Positions 1-8,229 of a stretch of 64,000 bases of DNA are shown here, one piece after another. The translations under genes and the position numbers were made by a program. This DNA is from Rhizobiales bacterium GAS188 (GTDB taxonomy: Bacteria > Pseudomonadota > Alphaproteobacteria > Rhizobiales > Beijerinckiaceae). A model generated the notes under the pieces. That model ran no database searches and was not told where the DNA came from. It saw only the letters and a program-made list of their open reading frames with translations. How positions within the stretch are numbered: position 1 is the first letter of the stretch; every line of letters begins with the position of its first letter. The stretch is taken from positions 558,001 through 622,000 of the forward strand of contig FNSS01000001.1 of NCBI GenBank assembly GCA_900104855.1, given 5' to 3'.

Positions 1-1
1 A

Positions 2-868
2 TTCATTGGACTTGAGAATATCAATCCCGACAATTTGATCACCGCCAAGAAACGTCAAAACAAGATCACCGAATACCGCGAGATGCTGCAGAAATGGCGC
101 GATCACGGGGCTATCACCTATGCGGGTTATATTCTGGGCTTCCCTGCCGATACCAAGGAATCCATCCTACGCGACATGGAGATCATCAAACGCGAGCTAC
201 CGCTCGACCTCGTTGAATTCTTCATGCTCACGCCACTACCCGGCTCCGAAGATCATAAGCTCCTCTTGCAGAAGGGCGTGTGGATGGATGGGGATCTCAA
301 CAAATACGATCTTGACCATCGCGTGTGCCACCACGGCAAAATGTCGGATAAAGAGTGGGAGGAGGCCTACCGCGCCGCCTGGGACGCATTTTACACGCCC
401 GAGCATGTGCGCACCGTCCTCAAACGCAGTGCCGCAAGCAAGATCGGGCGGCCGAAGACGACGCTCTCGACCATCATGTGGTTTCGTCTCATGACACTCT
501 ACGAGGATGTGCATCCGCTCGAGGGCGGCGGGCTCCGCCTGAAGTTCCGGCGCGATCGCCGCCATGGCATGCCGATCGAAAGCCCTTTAGTCTTCTATCC
601 GCGCTATTTCGGCGAAACGCTCGTCAAGGCTTGGCGCTATTGGCGCTATTACCGCCAATGCATGGGCACCCTCAAGGAGGTGCTCGCCGCCCCCGACCGC
701 TATAGCTACACGGATCTTGCCATCGAGAAGCCCGATATGCAGGAATTCGAGCGCCTCGGCCTTTATCACGAGACGCGTGGGGGCGAGGAGGCAGTGCGGC
801 GGAAGCGGCGCGACGACGCGAACCGGGCTCGCGATGCGCGGCCCGCGGCTGTCATGGCCGGGCAGTAG
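2..868 (+). CDS. B12-binding-type radical SAM protein, C-terminal part (5' end outside window)
   Basis: The frame is open from base 2, so the true start and the CxxxCxxC cluster site lie left of the window. What remains (about 288 residues) begins FIGLENINPDNL, the usual FIG(L/I)E strand of the radical SAM barrel. GYILGFPADTKESI and the FFMLTPLPGSEDH stretch follow, as in methyltransferase-type radical SAM enzymes with an N-terminal cobalamin domain. The tail is basic, with aromatic clusters near KAWRYWRYYRQC, and ends in a charged low-complexity stretch. The family modifies lipids, antibiotics or cofactors by radical chemistry. The substrate cannot be told from this half, and the cobalamin domain is inferred from the family, not seen. 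Confidence 0.8.
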   Translation, partial: FIGLENINPDNLITAKKRQNKITEYREMLQKWRDHGAITYAGYILGFPADTKESILRDMEIIKRELPLDLVEFFMLTPLPGSEDHKLLLQKGVWMDGDLNKYDLDHRVCHHGKMSDKEWEEAYRAAWDAFYTPEHVRTVLKRSAASKIGRPKTTLSTIMWFRLMTLYEDVHPLEGGGLRLKFRRDRRHGMPIESPLVFYPRYFGETLVKAWRYWRYYRQCMGTLKEVLAAPDRYSYTDLAIEKPDMQEFERLGLYHETRGGEEAVRRKRRDDANRARDARPAAVMAGQ

Positions 869-1190
869 GCGGTCTTTCAGTGCTGGACGGATGCCGCGCG
901 GCGACCAAAAAAGAGGCGCTTCCATGATATGCGTCTTGTTCGCGTCGCGACCGCCGGCGGTATGGGAACCGACCTTCCGGCTGGAACGCGTAGGTCGCGC
1001 TTTCGTTCTCGCCGGCTGAACCGATGCCGGCGCCGACAACACCAATCTTCAAAAAATTCTGATCGACCTGAGGGACTGCTTTGGGTCGAGACCAGCCATT
1101 CATCAGCGGCCAGCAAGTCCCTGACCTTGTCCGTTAGCTACCCTGGCGAATGGGCCGCCGCCCTCCGCCTCGCGCGACGGCACTGCGCCA
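869..1190. other. Intergenic, no gene recognised
   Basis: This 322-base stretch separates the convergent radical SAM gene and the ABC substrate-binding gene. Short open frames occur on both strands, but none has a ribosome binding site or a recognisable protein. I see no RNA gene and no strong hairpin. Confidence 0.5.
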
Positions 1191-2216
1191 CTAATGGCAC
1201 CCGCCGGCAATCGCCTTCTGCGCGTATTGCGTGTCGATATGGGCGACGATCACCTCCATGCTCGGCGGATTTTCCAGGCGGCCTTGCGCCTTGAGCCAGG
1301 CGCCGGTGTTCAGATAGGCCTTGGCGACCTCGCTCTCGGCCACATGTCCGGGCGCGCCGAGGCCGCGCTCGGTCAGCTCGTCCTCGGGCTTCCAGATCGG
1401 CCAGGCCGTGCCGACCTTGACGGCCTGGTCGGGGTCGGCCCCGACGAAGGCCGCGGCCTTGCGGAAGACCTCGTCCTTCTGCGGGCCGGTCATGAGCTTG
1501 TAGGCGCCGTATTGGGCGCAGACATAACCCTGCACCACATCGGGATGCTGCGTGGCGAACTCGGCATCGACGCTGACCACGTCGAGCGCCGGATAGCCGA
1601 GCGCGCCGATCTCGCGGGTCGAAGCGATGAGCTTACCGCCGGAGCCGACCATCTCGCTCATGCCTGGCTCGGAATTCAGGCCGCCGGCGATCGCCTTGGT
1701 CTTGAAGGCCGCCACCATCGCCTGCCGCTCGAGGCCGACGAGCTTGACCTTGTCGGCAAGCCCCTTGGAGACGAGCCAGCCATTGAAGGCGAAATCTTCC
1801 GACGAGCCCTGCAAGGTGCCGAAGGTCTTGCCCGCCATTTCGGCGGGTCCTGCGAGCGAAGCGTCGATGACGATGCCGGCGCTGTCGTAGAATTGCGCCC
1901 AGACCACTTTGAGGTTGACGCCGTTGGCGATGGCGGTCGTCACCGGCGGGTTGCCGACGCCGTTGACGATGTTGTAGGCGCCGCCCTTCATCCCGGCGAG
2001 AGCAGCCGGCCCGCTCGAGATCGGCAGCCACTTCACCTCGCCCGGTATCATCTTCAGGAGGTCGGGCTGCGTGGCGATGACCGCCTCCTGCAAAGGCGCG
2101 CCATGCGCCCAGGTCGAGATATTGATGGTCTCGGCGCGCGCCCCGCTTCCGAGAAGCACGATGCTGGCAGCGAGCGACAGGAGATGGACTGAGAGGAGAT
2201 GAGAAGAGCCGCGCAT
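1191..2216 (-). CDS. ABC transporter periplasmic substrate-binding protein (NMT1/TauA type)
   Basis: This should be the solute receptor of a sulfonate/nitrate/pyrimidine-type importer. The chosen ATG gives a classical signal peptide (MRGSS, a hydrophobic core, then a GARAE cleavage site) and is preceded by GGAGG at 7 bases. A longer frame upstream lacks both features. The mature part starts INISTWAHGAPLQEAV and contains GVGNPPVTTAIANG, as in type 2 periplasmic proteins with an NMT1 fold. It is 341 residues long. It lies 49 bases after the permease gene and is the last gene of a three-gene operon with it and the ATPase. The substrate is not determined; the neighbouring PLP lyase suggests an amino- or sulfonate-bearing compound, which is inference. 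Confidence 0.85.
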   Translation of the reverse strand: MRGSSHLLSVHLLSLAASIVLLGSGARAETINISTWAHGAPLQEAVIATQPDLLKMIPGEVKWLPISSGPAALAGMKGGAYNIVNGVGNPPVTTAIANGVNLKVVWAQFYDSAGIVIDASLAGPAEMAGKTFGTLQGSSEDFAFNGWLVSKGLADKVKLVGLERQAMVAAFKTKAIAGGLNSEPGMSEMVGSGGKLIASTREIGALGYPALDVVSVDAEFATQHPDVVQGYVCAQYGAYKLMTGPQKDEVFRKAAAFVGADPDQAVKVGTAWPIWKPEDELTERGLGAPGHVAESEVAKAYLNTGAWLKAQGRLENPPSMEVIVAHIDTQYAQKAIAGGCH

Positions 2217-2265
2217 GTGGTTGCCTCCGCTTTGTGAGAGATACCGGCTGTTCGAGAATCCGGGC

Positions 2266-3099
2266 TCAAGGCCGCATGGTCGGATCGAGATGGCGTTGCA
2301 GGCGCCGCAAGCCGGCATCGATGCCGAGGCCGAGGACCGCGATCACCAGGATGCCGGCGAAGATCAGGCCGGTGTTGAGGAACTGCCCGGCCTGCAGGAT
2401 CACGAAGCCGAGGCCGGAAGTGGCGGCGATCATCTCGACCGCGACGATGCTGGTCCAGGAGAGGCCGACCGAAAGGCGCATGCCGGTGATGATCTGGGGC
2501 ACGGCGGCGCGGATGCGCACATGCAGCATGGTGTACCATTCGGAGGCGCCGAGGCAGCGGGCCGCGTTCAGCATCTCGTCGGGCACTCCGGCAAGGCCGG
2601 CGGCCGTCGAGATCGCCATCACCGGCACGACGCCCGCGGCGATCAGGATGATCTTCGGCGCCTCGCCGATGCCGAACCACACGATCAGCACCGGCACGAA
2701 GGCGAGCGGCGGCAATGGCCTCGTGATCTCGATGAAGGGGTCGACCATGGCGCGAAAGCCGCGAAAGCCCGCCATCAGCGCGCCGATGCCGATGCCGACC
2801 ACCGAGCCGATCACGAAGCCGCCGAGCACCCGGCCGAGGCTGACGAGCGCATGGCCGATCAGCGTCTCGCCATTCGCCGGATAGGGCGCCTGCAGATAGC
2901 GCATCAGGACGGCAGCCGTCGTCACCGGGGTCGGCAGCAGCACCTTGTCGTCGATGACGAGCGCCGCGACCTGCCAGACGATGACGCCGAGCACAACGCT
3001 CGCGATCGATATCGCCCAATTGCGGTTCGCCAAAGATCTCGACGGCAGGGTCCGTGGCGCGGCGGGCGCAAGCGCCGGCGAGGGTGCAGGTATCGTCAT
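2266..3099 (-). CDS. ABC transporter permease (TauC/SsuC type)
   Basis: Inner-membrane channel subunit of 277 residues. A short N-terminal cytoplasmic tail rich in Ala and Pro is followed by about six hydrophobic helices. The ATPase-coupling EAA loop is visible as LGASEWYTMLHVRIRAAVPQI, with the G about nine residues into the loop, typical of the BPD_transp_1 family. The start ATG overlaps the stop of the ATPase gene by four bases (ATGA), so the two are translationally coupled. The substrate-binding protein follows downstream. The family imports taurine, alkanesulfonates, nitrate or thiamine precursors; this sequence does not decide which. Confidence 0.9.
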   Translation of the reverse strand: MTIPAPSPALAPAAPRTLPSRSLANRNWAISIASVVLGVIVWQVAALVIDDKVLLPTPVTTAAVLMRYLQAPYPANGETLIGHALVSLGRVLGGFVIGSVVGIGIGALMAGFRGFRAMVDPFIEITRPLPPLAFVPVLIVWFGIGEAPKIILIAAGVVPVMAISTAAGLAGVPDEMLNAARCLGASEWYTMLHVRIRAAVPQIITGMRLSVGLSWTSIVAVEMIAATSGLGFVILQAGQFLNTGLIFAGILVIAVLGLGIDAGLRRLQRHLDPTMRP

Positions 3100-3908
3100 G
3101 CGTCGGCCAATCTTTCCCGCAGGCGGCGACGCAAGGCCACGAATCGGGGAGTGTCGCGCAGCGCCTCGTCGCGCGGGCGCTCGAGCCCGATCTCCTCGAC
3201 GGCGACGATGCGGCCCGGCCGCGCCGACATCACGCAGACGCGGTCGGATAGGAGCGCTGCCTCCTCGACGTCATGAGTGACGAACAGCACCGTCATGCGC
3301 TCGCGCTGCCACAGCTCCAGCAGGAAGTTCTGCATCGATTCACGCGTGATGGCGTCGAGCGCCGCGAAGGGCTCGTCCATGAGCAGGATGCGCGGCCGGT
3401 TGATCAGGGCTCGTGCCAGCGCGGCGCGATGGCGCATGCCGCCCGAAAGCTGGTGCGGGTAATGGTCGCGGAAATCGGCGAGGCCGACCATCGCCAAGAG
3501 AGCGTCGGCGCGGGCGCCGGCATCGCCTCGCATCTCACCCGAGGCGCGCGGACCGAAGAGCACATTGTCCCTGGAACTTAGCCAGGGAAACAGGGTCGGC
3601 GACTGGAACAGGACGCCGCGATCGGCGCTCGGCCCCTCGACCACCCTGCCATGCGCAGTGACCTCGCCGGCATCCTGCTTGACGAAGCCCGCCACGATAT
3701 GCAGCAGGGTCGACTTGCCGCAGCCCGAAGGCCCGAGCAGCGACACGAACTCCCCCGCGCCGATCTTGAGATCGATGGTGCGCAGCGCCTGCGTCGACTG
3801 CCCGCCCCGCCGGAACACTTTTGAAATCCCGACGATATCGAGCGCGAGACCCGTCGGCCCGCTCGACGCGGCCTTCGTTCCTGCTGGCGTTTCCGAAGCA
3901 ATGCTCAA
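3096..3908 (-). CDS. ABC transporter ATP-binding protein (TauB/SsuB type)
   Basis: ATPase subunit that energises the importer. The Walker A motif GPSGCGKST, Q-loop FQSPTLFPW, signature LSGGMRHR, Walker B ILLMDEPFAALD and switch THD are all intact. The frame stays open far upstream, across the divergent regulator, so the start is uncertain. No ATG lies close to the domain; a TTG at 3908 gives a 270-residue protein with the Walker A at the usual distance, and is my choice. The gene is first in the leftward operon ATPase-permease-binding protein. It faces the GntR regulator gene across a short region that holds a palindrome. Confidence 0.85.
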   Translation of the reverse strand: MSIASETPAGTKAASSGPTGLALDIVGISKVFRRGGQSTQALRTIDLKIGAGEFVSLLGPSGCGKSTLLHIVAGFVKQDAGEVTAHGRVVEGPSADRGVLFQSPTLFPWLSSRDNVLFGPRASGEMRGDAGARADALLAMVGLADFRDHYPHQLSGGMRHRAALARALINRPRILLMDEPFAALDAITRESMQNFLLELWQRERMTVLFVTHDVEEAALLSDRVCVMSARPGRIVAVEEIGLERPRDEALRDTPRFVALRRRLRERLADA

Positions 3909-3977
3909 TGTCGTTGACCCGACTGTCTTGTGACCCGATAGGCTTGTGATCCGGTAGGCTTGGCAAGTTGCGTTATG

Positions 3978-3987
3978 TGTTATAACA
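3978..3987. promoter_or_regulatory. Candidate GntR operator (perfect 10-bp palindrome)
   Basis: TGTTATAACA reads the same on both strands. It sits in an AT-rich island between the leftward ABC operon and the rightward GntR gene. FCD-type GntR regulators usually bind short palindromes in such divergent regions. That this is the operator is inference. Confidence 0.45.
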
Positions 3988-4106
3988 GCGACCAAGGTCC
4001 CGTCAACCGAGGCGCAGACACGGACCGCCCGCGCAAGGTTCTTTGGATCAGGAAGGTTCTTGTTTTGAGGATCGACAAACAGCCGACCGATCGGCAGCCG
4101 GCCGAG

Positions 4107-4835
4107 ATGCGGCAAAATGAGATGCGATTTGGCACGGCGGGCCCGTCGTCGCGCGGCGCCGGTGCCAGAGGCTTGAAGCTCGGCCGGGTCAGCCGCGTCC
4201 AGCCGCTGGGCGAGCAAGCAGCCGACAGCCTCAGGACGGCGCTGCGCCGAGGCGCGTTGCTGCCGGGCCAGAGGCTGACGACACGCGATGTGGCGGCGAC
4301 CCTCGATATCAGCCTGACGCCGGCGCGCGAGGCGCTCAACCGCCTGACGGCCGAGCGCGTGCTCGAGCTCACGCCCGACCGGGTGGCGATGGTCCCGGTG
4401 CTGACGCAGGCTCGCTACACCGAGCTCTGTGCCATCCGCCTCAGCCTCGAAGGCATGGCGGCGCATGCGGCCTGCCGGCGGTTGACGGCCGAGGATGTGG
4501 CCCATCTGGAAAAGCTCTATGCGGTGCATGAGACGGCTTATGCGGCGCGGGACGCCAAGACCTCGCTGCGCCACAACGAGGATTTCCATTTCACCATCTA
4601 TGCGGGGGCCGGCATGCCGGCGCTTCTGCAAATTGTCGAGACGCTGTGGCTGCAGGTCGGCCCGTCGATGAATTTCCTGTTCACCGCCTCCTATGACGAG
4701 AGCTGGACGGGCGGGCGCAACCACCGCGCCATGCTGGACGCCATTCGCGCGGGCGACGCGGCGGCGTTGTCGCGCGCCGTGCGCCGCGACCTTCTCGATG
4801 GGCGCAAGCGCCTGACCGCCGTTTTGCCGGAATGA
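4107..4835 (+). CDS. GntR family transcriptional regulator, FCD (FadR-like) subfamily
   Basis: Repressor-type regulator. The winged-helix domain runs from LGEQAADSLRTALRRGALLPGQRLT through VAATLDISLTPAREALNRL to the wing. The C-terminal all-helical FCD ligand domain has the metal/ligand histidine pattern (LRHNEDFHFTIYAGAGM and NHRAMLDAIRAGD). Start choice: ATG 4107 gives about 27 residues before the winged helix. TTG 4065 has a better GGAAGG ribosome site at 8 bases and would add 14 residues. A start as far up as 3960 would put the palindrome inside the gene and is unlikely. The stop overlaps an ATG in front of the PLP lyase gene, so the two are probably co-transcribed. It likely controls both the lyase and the divergent importer. 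Confidence 0.85.
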   Translation: MRQNEMRFGTAGPSSRGAGARGLKLGRVSRVQPLGEQAADSLRTALRRGALLPGQRLTTRDVAATLDISLTPAREALNRLTAERVLELTPDRVAMVPVLTQARYTELCAIRLSLEGMAAHAACRRLTAEDVAHLEKLYAVHETAYAARDAKTSLRHNEDFHFTIYAGAGMPALLQIVETLWLQVGPSMNFLFTASYDESWTGGRNHRAMLDAIRAGDAAALSRAVRRDLLDGRKRLTAVLPE

Positions 4836-4849
4836 AAGAGGTTTCGCAG

Positions 4850-6103
4850 ATGCGAGAAAAGATCCGTTTCGAGGATGCGGGCCGGCCCCGCCAGGCGGTC
4901 ATGGACGAGCTCAAGCGGCAGCATGAGGGCGACGTCGACTGGCGCGGCGGCCGGGCGCCGCTCTACGTCTTCAGCGCCACGCAAGAGGTGCAGGCGCTAG
5001 GCCAGGCGGCGTTCAACGAATTCTTCTCCGAGAATGCGCTTGGCGCGCGCCGCGCCTTTCCGAGCCTGATGCGCATGGAGGGCGAGGTGATCGCCATGGG
5101 GCTCGATTTGTTCCATGGCGCGGATGCCGGCGCGGGCAATATGACGTCGGGCGGCACGGAAAGCATCGTGATGGCCATCAAGGCGGCCCGCGATTTTCAT
5201 CGCAAGCGCCGCGGCGAGCCGTTACTGCGCGGCAATATCGTGCTGCCGCTCTCGGCCCATCCGGCCTTCGACAAGGGCGCGGCCTTGATGGACATCGAGG
5301 TCCGCCGCGTGCCGCTCACCGACGACCTCGTCGCCGATCCGGCGCTGATGGAACAGGCCTGCGATGCCGACACGCTGATGCTGGTCGGCTCCGTGCCCTG
5401 CTTCTCCTACGGCACCATCGACCCGATCGCCGAGCTTGCAGCGCTCGCGAGCCGCAAGGGGATCTGGCTGCATGTCGATGCCTGCGTCGGCGGCTGGATG
5501 GCGCCCTTCGCGCGCGATATCGGGCGCAAGATCCCGGCATTCGATTTCGGTGTCGCGGGCGTCATGTCGCTCTCGGCCGACCTGCACAAATTCGGCTTCT
5601 GCCCAAAGCCCGCTTCGACCATCTTCTATCGCGAAGCGACCTTGCAGGCCTGCCAGGAATTCGTCTTCGATAGCTGGCCGAGCGGCCGTTTCGCCACGCA
5701 GACGCTGGTCGGCACGCGCCCGGGCGGTGCGGTCGCCGCGGCCTGGGCCGTGCTGCGTCATCTCGGCCGCGACGGCTATCGCCAGATCGCCGCCGAGCTG
5801 ATGGCGATGCGCGATGCCTATCTCGAGGCGCTCCTGCAGATCCCCGGCATGCAGATCAGGGGCAAGCCGGCGCTCGCCAACATCGCCTTCGGCTGCGACG
5901 ACGTCGATATGGGCAAGGTCGCGACCCTGATGGGTCAGCGCGGCTGGCTGCCCGGAATGGTGCGCACCCCACCCAGCCTGCACCTGATGCTGTCGCTGCA
6001 TCACGCGCAGGCGCGCGAGGCCTATGTCACGGATGTCGCAGCCTGCATCGAGACGGCGCGCGGCGGGGAGAACGTCACCGCGACGAGCGCGAGCTATGCG
6101 TGA
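4850..6103 (+). CDS. PLP-dependent lyase/decarboxylase, sphingosine-1-phosphate lyase-like
   Basis: Fold type I PLP enzyme of about 417 residues. The cofactor region has NMTSGGTESIVMAI (phosphate cup), a DACVGGW strand for the pyridine nitrogen Asp, and SADLHKFGFCPK, where the Lys forms the Schiff base. This is close to the SADTHKYG site of sphinganine-1-phosphate aldolases and group II decarboxylases. ATG 4832 overlaps the regulator stop, but ATG 4850 has AGAGG 8 bases upstream and is preferred. Bacterial homologues act on phosphoethanolamine-type or amino-acid substrates, so sphingolipid cleavage should not be assumed. Its last 232 bases (from 5872) are repeated twice more downstream. Confidence 0.82.
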   Translation: MREKIRFEDAGRPRQAVMDELKRQHEGDVDWRGGRAPLYVFSATQEVQALGQAAFNEFFSENALGARRAFPSLMRMEGEVIAMGLDLFHGADAGAGNMTSGGTESIVMAIKAARDFHRKRRGEPLLRGNIVLPLSAHPAFDKGAALMDIEVRRVPLTDDLVADPALMEQACDADTLMLVGSVPCFSYGTIDPIAELAALASRKGIWLHVDACVGGWMAPFARDIGRKIPAFDFGVAGVMSLSADLHKFGFCPKPASTIFYREATLQACQEFVFDSWPSGRFATQTLVGTRPGGAVAAAWAVLRHLGRDGYRQIAAELMAMRDAYLEALLQIPGMQIRGKPALANIAFGCDDVDMGKVATLMGQRGWLPGMVRTPPSLHLMLSLHHAQAREAYVTDVAACIETARGGENVTATSASYA

Positions 6104-6128
6104 GGCCGATGGGCGGCGCCGGCGCCCG

Positions 6129-6339
6129 CCTCTCCCCTTGTGGGAGAGGTCGGAGCCTGAGCGAAGCGAAGGCTCCGGGTGAGGGGGGCAGCTGCTGCCG
6201 TCGAGCCGGGCCAGGGCGTCCATCCCGGCGCGAAGCTTGCCTCTATTGCCTATTGGTCGGTCCGCCCGGGGTCGGCGCTGCCCCCCTCACCCGCTCCTCG
6301 CCTGGCGGCTCGGATCGACCTCTCCCACAAGGGGAGAGG
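6129..6339. repeat. Long palindromic intergenic element, copy 1
   Basis: A 21-base arm at 6129-6149 (CCTCTCC...GGAGAGG) is the exact reverse complement of 6319-6339. An inner pair (GGGTGAGGGGGGCAGC against GCTGCCCCCCTCACCC) extends the pairing. Each outer arm can also fold on itself. It lies between the convergent PLP lyase and the sigma factor remnant, where it could end transcription from both sides. Related elements occur at 7588, 9058, 17655, 23208 and 58426. Confidence 0.8.
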
Positions 6340-6375
6340 TTGGCGCGCCCGGCGCCCGGCGCGCGCAACCCGGTC

Positions 6376-6632
6376 TCAGCCCGGCACATACACCTCCGCG
6401 CCTTCGAGCGCGTAGCGGAAATCGCGGAAAGCCCCGATCCTGCCATCGGCCCATTCCAAAAGAACGAAGTAGATCGGCGCGCCGGCCGGATCGCCGGGAT
6501 CGCGCACCAGCAGAGCCGGGCGCCTGTCGACGAAGCCCGCGACGAGATGCCAATCCGGAATGCGCGAATAATTGTTGAAGTAATTGCCCACTTGCTTGGC
6601 GTCGTGCAGTCGAAGCCGGTTGACGAGCTCGA
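6376..6632 (-). pseudogene. 3' fragment of ECF sigma factor gene, copy 1 (diverged)
   Basis: Read leftwards this encodes NRLRLHDAKQVGNYFNNYSRI to EVYVPG, matching the C-terminal SnoaL-like part of the intact sigma factor at 9307-10221. It carries several substitutions and a 9-base deletion (RYARYAIEG against RYALEG). The homology fades about 20 residues into the upstream side, where a TGA closes the frame. There are no sigma region 2 or 4 sequences, so it cannot make a working factor. Confidence 0.75.
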
Positions 6633-6759
6633 ACCGCTCTTCAAGCTCATCGAGATGGTCTCACCGAACGGCCTGTTGTCCCGGCAGCCAGGGCAGCTTA
6701 ACGTTCAACCCACCAGAGCCGCGGCGCCGAAATTCAACATCAAACGGAACGTCCCCAAC

Positions 6760-7317
6760 ATGCCGTCTGAGTTGCTTCCGACATTCAAATATCATCTGGA
6801 CCCACTGGCAACGGGATCAATTGTCAGTTCCTCCAACGAGTGCGTCGTGTGCGGAAGGGAGCGCGGCTATATCTATTGCGGCCCGGTTTATGCCGAAGAG
6901 GATTACGATAGCTGCATTTGCCCGTGGTGCATTGCGGATGGCAGTGCACATGACAAACTGGGTGTGACATTTCACGACGATGCCAGCGTTCCCGGTGGAA
7001 GTTTCCCGGATGTGTCGGATGTGAGCCCGGAGATTGTGAGCGAAGTTTGCCAGCGAACGCCCGGATTTGGTGGCTGGCAGCAGGAGCAATGGTTCACCTG
7101 TTGTGACGATGCCGGCGTATTCCTGGGGCAGGCCGGCCGAAAGGAACTGGAGTCCAAATGGCCTGAGGCAATTCCGAAATTGCGGGAATCGACGGGATTG
7201 AAGGGAGATGCCTGGCAGGAGCTCCTCAAGGCGCTTGATCGGGATCACGGCCCCACAGCCTATGTTTTTCGATGCCGCCACTGCCAGGCTTTTGGGGCAT
7301 ATCAGGACACGAACTAA
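6760..7317 (+). CDS. CbrC/UPF0167 family cysteine-rich protein, copy 1
   Basis: Protein of 185 residues starting MPSELLPTFKYHLDPLATGS. Cysteine pairs CVVCG (about residue 29), CICPWC, CC and CRHC look like zinc sites. The PTFKYH...DPLATGS start and the GYIYCGPVYA and CPWCIADGSAH motifs are typical of the CbrC family, one member of which is linked to colicin E2 tolerance in E. coli. The molecular function of the family is not established. ATG 6760 is chosen because the family similarity begins there; the frame stays open upstream only by running across the sigma remnant. Base composition looks lower in GC than the flanks. An identical copy lies at 8230. Confidence 0.8.
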   Translation: MPSELLPTFKYHLDPLATGSIVSSSNECVVCGRERGYIYCGPVYAEEDYDSCICPWCIADGSAHDKLGVTFHDDASVPGGSFPDVSDVSPEIVSEVCQRTPGFGGWQQEQWFTCCDDAGVFLGQAGRKELESKWPEAIPKLRESTGLKGDAWQELLKALDRDHGPTAYVFRCRHCQAFGAYQDTN

Positions 7318-7330
7318 GTAGACTGGCGGC

Positions 7331-7562
7331 GCTCGCCAACATCGCCTTCGGCTGCGACGATGTCGATATGGGCAAGGTCGCGACCCTGATGGGTCAGCGC
7401 GGCTGGCTGCCCGGCATGGTGCGCACCCCGCCGAGCCTGCACCTGATGCTGTCGCTGCATCATGCGCAGGCGCGCGAGGCCTATGTGACGGATGTCGCGG
7501 CCTGCGTCGAGGCAGCGCGCGGCGGAGAGAACGTCACCGCGACGAGCGCGAGCTATGCTTGA
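7331..7562 (+). pseudogene. 3' fragment of PLP lyase gene, copy 2
   Basis: It encodes ALANIAFGCDDVDMGKVATL to the terminal TATSASYA, the last 77 or so residues of the lyase at 4850-6103, with a few changes (for example CVEAARGG for CIETARGG). The catalytic Lys and cofactor site are absent. It starts abruptly 13 bases after the stop of the CbrC-type gene, which marks a recombination junction near 7318-7330. Confidence 0.85.
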
Positions 7563-7587
7563 GGCGGATGGGCTGCGCCGGCGCCCA

Positions 7588-7800
7588 CCTCTCCCCTTGC
7601 GGGAGAGGTCGGAGCCTGAGCGAAGCGAAGGCTCCGGGTGAGGGGGGCAGCTGCTGCCGTCGAGAGCCGGGCCAGGGCGTCCATCCCGGCGCGAAGCTTG
7701 CCTCTATTGCCTATTGGTCGGTCCGCCCGGGGTCGGCGCTGCCCCCCTCACCCGCTCCTCGCCTGGCGGCTCGGATCGACCTCTCCCACAAGGGGAGAGG
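7588..7800. repeat. Long palindromic intergenic element, copy 2
   Basis: Same architecture as the element at 6129: outer CCTCTCC/GGAGAGG arms and an inner GGTGAGGGG/CCCCTCACC pair. The left arm reads CTTGCGGG where the first copy has CTTGTGGG, so the outer pairing has one mismatch here. It differs from copy 1 by a 2-base insertion near the centre. Confidence 0.8.
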
Positions 7801-7836
7801 TGGACGCGCCCGGCGCACGGCGCGCGCAACCCGGCC

Positions 7837-8102
7837 TCACCCCGGCACATACACCTCCGCGCCCTCGATCGCGTAGCGCGCATAGCGGAAATCGCGGATA
7901 GTCCCGATCCTGTCATCGGCCCATTCCAGGAGAACGAAATAGCTCGGCGCGCCGGCCGGATCGCTGGGGTCGAGCACCAGCAGAGCCGGGCGCCTGTCGA
8001 CGAAGCCCCCGACGAGATGCCAATCCGGAATGCGCGAATAATTGTTGAAGTAATTGCCCACTTGCTTGGCGTCGTGCAGTCGAAGCCGGTTGACGAGCTC
8101 GA
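7837..8102 (-). pseudogene. 3' fragment of ECF sigma factor gene, copy 2
   Basis: The last 70 or so residues match the intact sigma factor at 9307 nearly perfectly up to YFNNYSRI (YFHNYSRI in the intact gene). Beyond that the sequence switches to the diverged version also seen at 6592-6632, and then to unrelated sequence. The switch point (about 8046) marks where the tandem copy leaves the native gene. Confidence 0.8.
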
Positions 8103-8229
8103 ACCGCTCTTCAAGCTCATCGAGATGGTCTCACCGAACGGCCTGTTGTCCCGGCAGCCAGGGCAGCTTAACGTTCAACCCACCAGAGCCGCGGCGCCGA
8201 AATTCAACATCAAACGGAACGTCCCCAAC

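Noticed and set aside
3096..4724. A 542-codon leftward open frame covering the ABC ATPase and running through the GntR gene
   Set aside because: Only the last 270 codons look like an ATPase; the rest is the antisense of the regulator, which has full domain support.
6640..6760. Possible integron attC site before the CbrC-type gene
   Set aside because: I looked for GTTRRRY and RYYYAAC cores at cassette ends. GCTTAACGTTCAACCC is reminiscent, but no matching core exists at the other junction (7318-7330).
6100..7317. A 405-codon frame fusing sequence before the CbrC-type gene to it
   Set aside because: The first 220 codons run through the palindromic element and antisense to the sigma remnant. 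Family similarity starts at ATG 6760.
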